A DNA stretch of 10,050 nt from Dehalococcoidia bacterium (lineage in GTDB: Bacteria > Chloroflexota > Dehalococcoidia > JACVQG01), in the NCBI GenBank assembly GCA_015661045.1, contig JACVQG010000092.1, forward strand, positions 1-10,050, in the 5' to 3' direction. The notes beneath the pieces are model-generated. The model was not told the DNA's origin and did not search any database. It saw nothing but the letters and a program-made list of their open reading frames with translations. Below, one piece after another: positions 8,097-10,050 of the stretch. Numbering within the stretch: position 1 is the stretch's first letter; each line of letters begins with the position of its first letter. The position numbers were made by a program, and so were the translations under genes.

Positions 8097-8696
8097 TTAA
8101 CCCGGGGGGACGTCCTGTGTGATGAGTCCCTTTTCGCCTTGACTCAAAATCGTGATATTCCGGTTGGTAAAAATACACAGGCCAGCGGCTATCTCCATGC
8201 TTATACGGGCGATTTCCTGAGCTGAAAGTTCCGTATGTTGCATTAACGCCAGAGCAGCAGCCTGGGCAAAGCCACCGCCGGAGCCTATGCCTATCACGTT
8301 CTCATCAGGTTCCACCACATCACCCTCCCCGGATATTACCAGTATCTCCTCTTTATTAGCTACCACCAACCATGCTTCCAAACGGCGAAGCATCCTGTCG
8401 GTGCGCCATTCTTTAGCCAGTTCTACTGAGGCCCGTCGTAACTGGCCGCCATGCCTTTCTAACTGGCCTTCAAACCTTTCAAACAGGGTAATCGCATCGG
8501 CTACTGCGCCGGCAAAACCTGCGATAACCTCATCGTGATAGAGGGTGCGTACCTTTTTAGCGGTCTGCTTGATTACCATGTCACCGACTGTAACCTGGCC
8601 GTCACCGGCAATAGCTACCTCTTTGCCCCTTTTGACGCCAAGTATCGTTGTATGTCGGACCTTAACCCCCTCCCATTCCCCTTTATGCTCTCTCAT
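8097..8696 (-). CDS. hslV: HslV, peptidase subunit of the HslUV (ClpQY) protease
   Basis: HslV is the threonine peptidase that forms a double hexamer capped by the ATPase HslU. From the ATG at 8696 the protein has 199 residues. The family start T-T-I-L-G-V is at 16-21. Asp32 (in G-D-G-Q-V-T-V-G) and Lys48 (in A-K-K-V-R) lie 16 and 32 residues after Thr16, matching Asp17 and Lys33 of the mature enzyme. The G-I-G-S-G-G-G-F-A segment is also conserved. The catalytic Thr follows Arg-His rather than Met, so a 15-residue propeptide would have to be removed; E. coli HslV only loses Met. A longer start at 8780 would overlap the upstream gene. RBS for the ATG is poor (AGGGG 13 bases away). No hslU is visible in the window. 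Confidence 0.9.
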   Translation of the reverse strand: MREHKGEWEGVKVRHTTILGVKRGKEVAIAGDGQVTVGDMVIKQTAKKVRTLYHDEVIAGFAGAVADAITLFERFEGQLERHGGQLRRASVELAKEWRTDRMLRRLEAWLVVANKEEILVISGEGDVVEPDENVIGIGSGGGFAQAAALALMQHTELSAQEIARISMEIAAGLCIFTNRNITILSQGEKGLITQDVPPG

Positions 8697-8754
8697 TATT
8701 ACTTTCAAACCCCTAACATTTTTAATCAGATTTTCAAAACACCCTTTTAACGAT

Positions 8755-10050
8755 TCATCTGGATTCAAGCCATCTGGCATAATCTATCAATCTGTGAATC
8801 GTAAGGGCGGCCCGGTCAACGTTATAAAAACTGGGAATACCTCTACGGGTATAATTTTTAATTTGCTCTATCTTTCGAATGGGTATCGGCGGGACCATAA
8901 AGATGGGTTTCTTCAGCCGATCTCTGGCTTTCTCCAGAAGCGCCATAAAATTCGGGTCGGATAGCTCGTGGAAACTCAGAATCATAAAGTAGTCCACTTC
9001 CGGGGCCATTAGCTCCAGAGAAAAGTCATAGAGATTTATCCTGTCCTCGTCTTTTGGCGAAACCAGGTCTACCGGGTTAGTTATACCGGCAAATGGAGGT
9101 AATTTACCCTGGAATCCTTTACGCAGCTCCTCCTGGACTTTTGTGGATAAGCGTGCTACCTCTAAACCAGCGCTTTCGCAGGCATCGGCAGCGGCGACTG
9201 CCCCCCCACCCGTATCCACCAGGATACCTACTTTACGGCCTTTTGGTAAAAAGGGTGCGTACAGTCCGGCAGTAAGGTCTACGAGCGATTCCAGGCTATT
9301 GGCAGTAATGATCCCCGCCTGACGGAAAGCGGCTTCGTTTATTTGATGGCTGCCAGCAATAGAGCCGGTATGAGACAGGGTAGCTCTGGTGCCCGCGGAT
9401 GTTCTTCCCGCTTTCCATACCAGCACCGGCTTTCGCCGGTTTATCTTTTGTACCAGGTCCAGAAATTTTTTCCCCTCCCTGACTCCTTCAATATAAGCGG
9501 AAATAATTTTAATCCGGGGGTCGGCTGCGAAATACGACAGGTAATCGGTAAATTTCAGGTCAGCCTCGTTGCCCAGGCTTACCGCCTTGTTTATCTTGAG
9601 ACCCCGTTCCTGACCATGAGATATGTAGCTATCACAGAGGGTGCCGCTCTGCCCGATGAAGGCTACATCCTCGTTTTCAACATTTGACCCACCCGTTCTG
9701 GCCAGATGCACAAGTTCAGCCTCCAGCACAGGGTTGCCGACCTCGTTAAAACCGGAGGTATGAACAACTACATATTTTATCCCCTTGGCAATGCACTCTT
9801 CCATTGTTTTTATTACGAGCGCCACCGGGATGCAAAAAATAGCTAAATCAATTTGCCCGGGAACAGATTGCACATTAGGATATGTTTTAACCCCAAGGAT
9901 CTCAGTTTCCCTTAGATTTATTGGATATATAGTGCCCTTGTAGCCCCTTTCCAACATCCGTTTAAGGAAATCGCCGCCAGATTTTTTTATATCTTTAGAA
10001 GCGCCTATCAGGGCTACGGTCCTGGGGTTAAATAATAAATCCAGGTCGAG
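8755..10050 (-). CDS. NDP-forming acyl/acetyl-CoA synthetase, alpha subunit (5' end cut by window edge)
   Basis: This CDS runs in from the right edge; 431 residues are visible. NDP-forming acyl-CoA synthetases convert acyl-CoA, ADP and phosphate to acid, ATP and CoA, or the reverse, in the cytoplasm. The N-terminal part reads [15 protein letters not shown] (residues 4-18 of the visible part), the classic start of the CoA-binding Rossmann domain, so little is missing. A second domain starts near G-Q-S-G-T-L (132-137). The catalytic histidine is in S-H-T-G-S-I-A-G (His227, by analogy with the phosphohistidine of succinyl-CoA synthetase alpha). A third domain follows from about G-I-L-V-D-T-G-G-G. 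No ATP-grasp domain is present, so this is a separate alpha subunit; the beta partner must be elsewhere. It ends 58 bases before the chosen hslV start. Confidence 0.9.
   Translation of the reverse strand, partial: LDLDLLFNPRTVALIGASKDIKKSGGDFLKRMLERGYKGTIYPINLRETEILGVKTYPNVQSVPGQIDLAIFCIPVALVIKTMEECIAKGIKYVVVHTSGFNEVGNPVLEAELVHLARTGGSNVENEDVAFIGQSGTLCDSYISHGQERGLKINKAVSLGNEADLKFTDYLSYFAADPRIKIISAYIEGVREGKKFLDLVQKINRRKPVLVWKAGRTSAGTRATLSHTGSIAGSHQINEAAFRQAGIITANSLESLVDLTAGLYAPFLPKGRKVGILVDTGGGAVAAADACESAGLEVARLSTKVQEELRKGFQGKLPPFAGITNPVDLVSPKDEDRINLYDFSLELMAPEVDYFMILSFHELSDPNFMALLEKARDRLKKPIFMVPPIPIRKIEQIKNYTRRGIPSFYNVDRAALTIHRLIDYARWLESR

Noticed and set aside
8698..8780. Extended hslV start at 8780.
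   Set aside because: It overlaps the end of the upstream gene by 26 bases, lacks a ribosome site, and the added residues are not family-like.
9343..9687. Open frame of 114 codons on the plus strand.
   Set aside because: Antisense to the acyl-CoA synthetase alpha subunit, which carries conserved motifs; no support for it as a gene.

Overview
The window is a densely coded bacterial stretch of roughly balanced base composition (judged by eye). Most starts have good GGAG-type ribosome sites and the two clearest promoters are sigma-70 like. Nothing fixes the species. Bacterial tgt, hslV, a stand-alone alpha subunit of NDP-forming acyl-CoA synthetase, a cyanobacterial/Chloroflexota-style threonine synthase next to NIL and MoaD/ThiS proteins, and a dispersed repeat with TGTCATTCTG-type ends together suggest an anaerobic or facultative bacterium. 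My guess is Chloroflexota, perhaps Dehalococcoidia-like. This is inference, not proof.

Region 1 (1-1789, minus strand): an operon reads leftward from a strong TTGACA-17-TATATT promoter. It has three small DsrE/F/H (TusD/C/B)-like sulfur-relay proteins, then the FAD subunit of a molybdenum hydroxylase, which runs off the left edge. Region 2 (1798-3659, plus strand): the divergent transcript carries an FMN nitroreductase and a nitronate monooxygenase/FabK-like flavoprotein. Region 3 (3745-5792, plus strand): promoter, threonine synthase, an 80-residue NIL-domain protein, and a MoaD/ThiS sulfur carrier ending in Gly-Gly-Cys. This trio is the best candidate here for a lightly described system, possibly a protein-thiocarboxylate route to homocysteine.

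Region 4 (5789-10050, minus strand): from the right edge come the acyl-CoA synthetase alpha subunit, hslV, an intergenic inverted-repeat element, a TauE/SafE-type membrane transporter, and tgt. The tgt reading frame is broken by an apparent 2-base duplication at about 6150-6153. The last codons of tgt and of the sulfur-carrier gene meet tail to tail and share one CTAG as stop codons on both strands.

Sulfur recurs through the window: DsrEFH-like relay proteins, a molybdenum hydroxylase (whose cofactor normally needs a terminal sulfido ligand), a ThiS/MoaD carrier, and a transporter of a family that often moves sulfur compounds. The individual assignments rest on motifs visible in the sequence. 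The functional links between them are inference. No tRNA, rRNA, CRISPR array or transposase gene was seen, and no gene-free stretch exceeds 300 bases.
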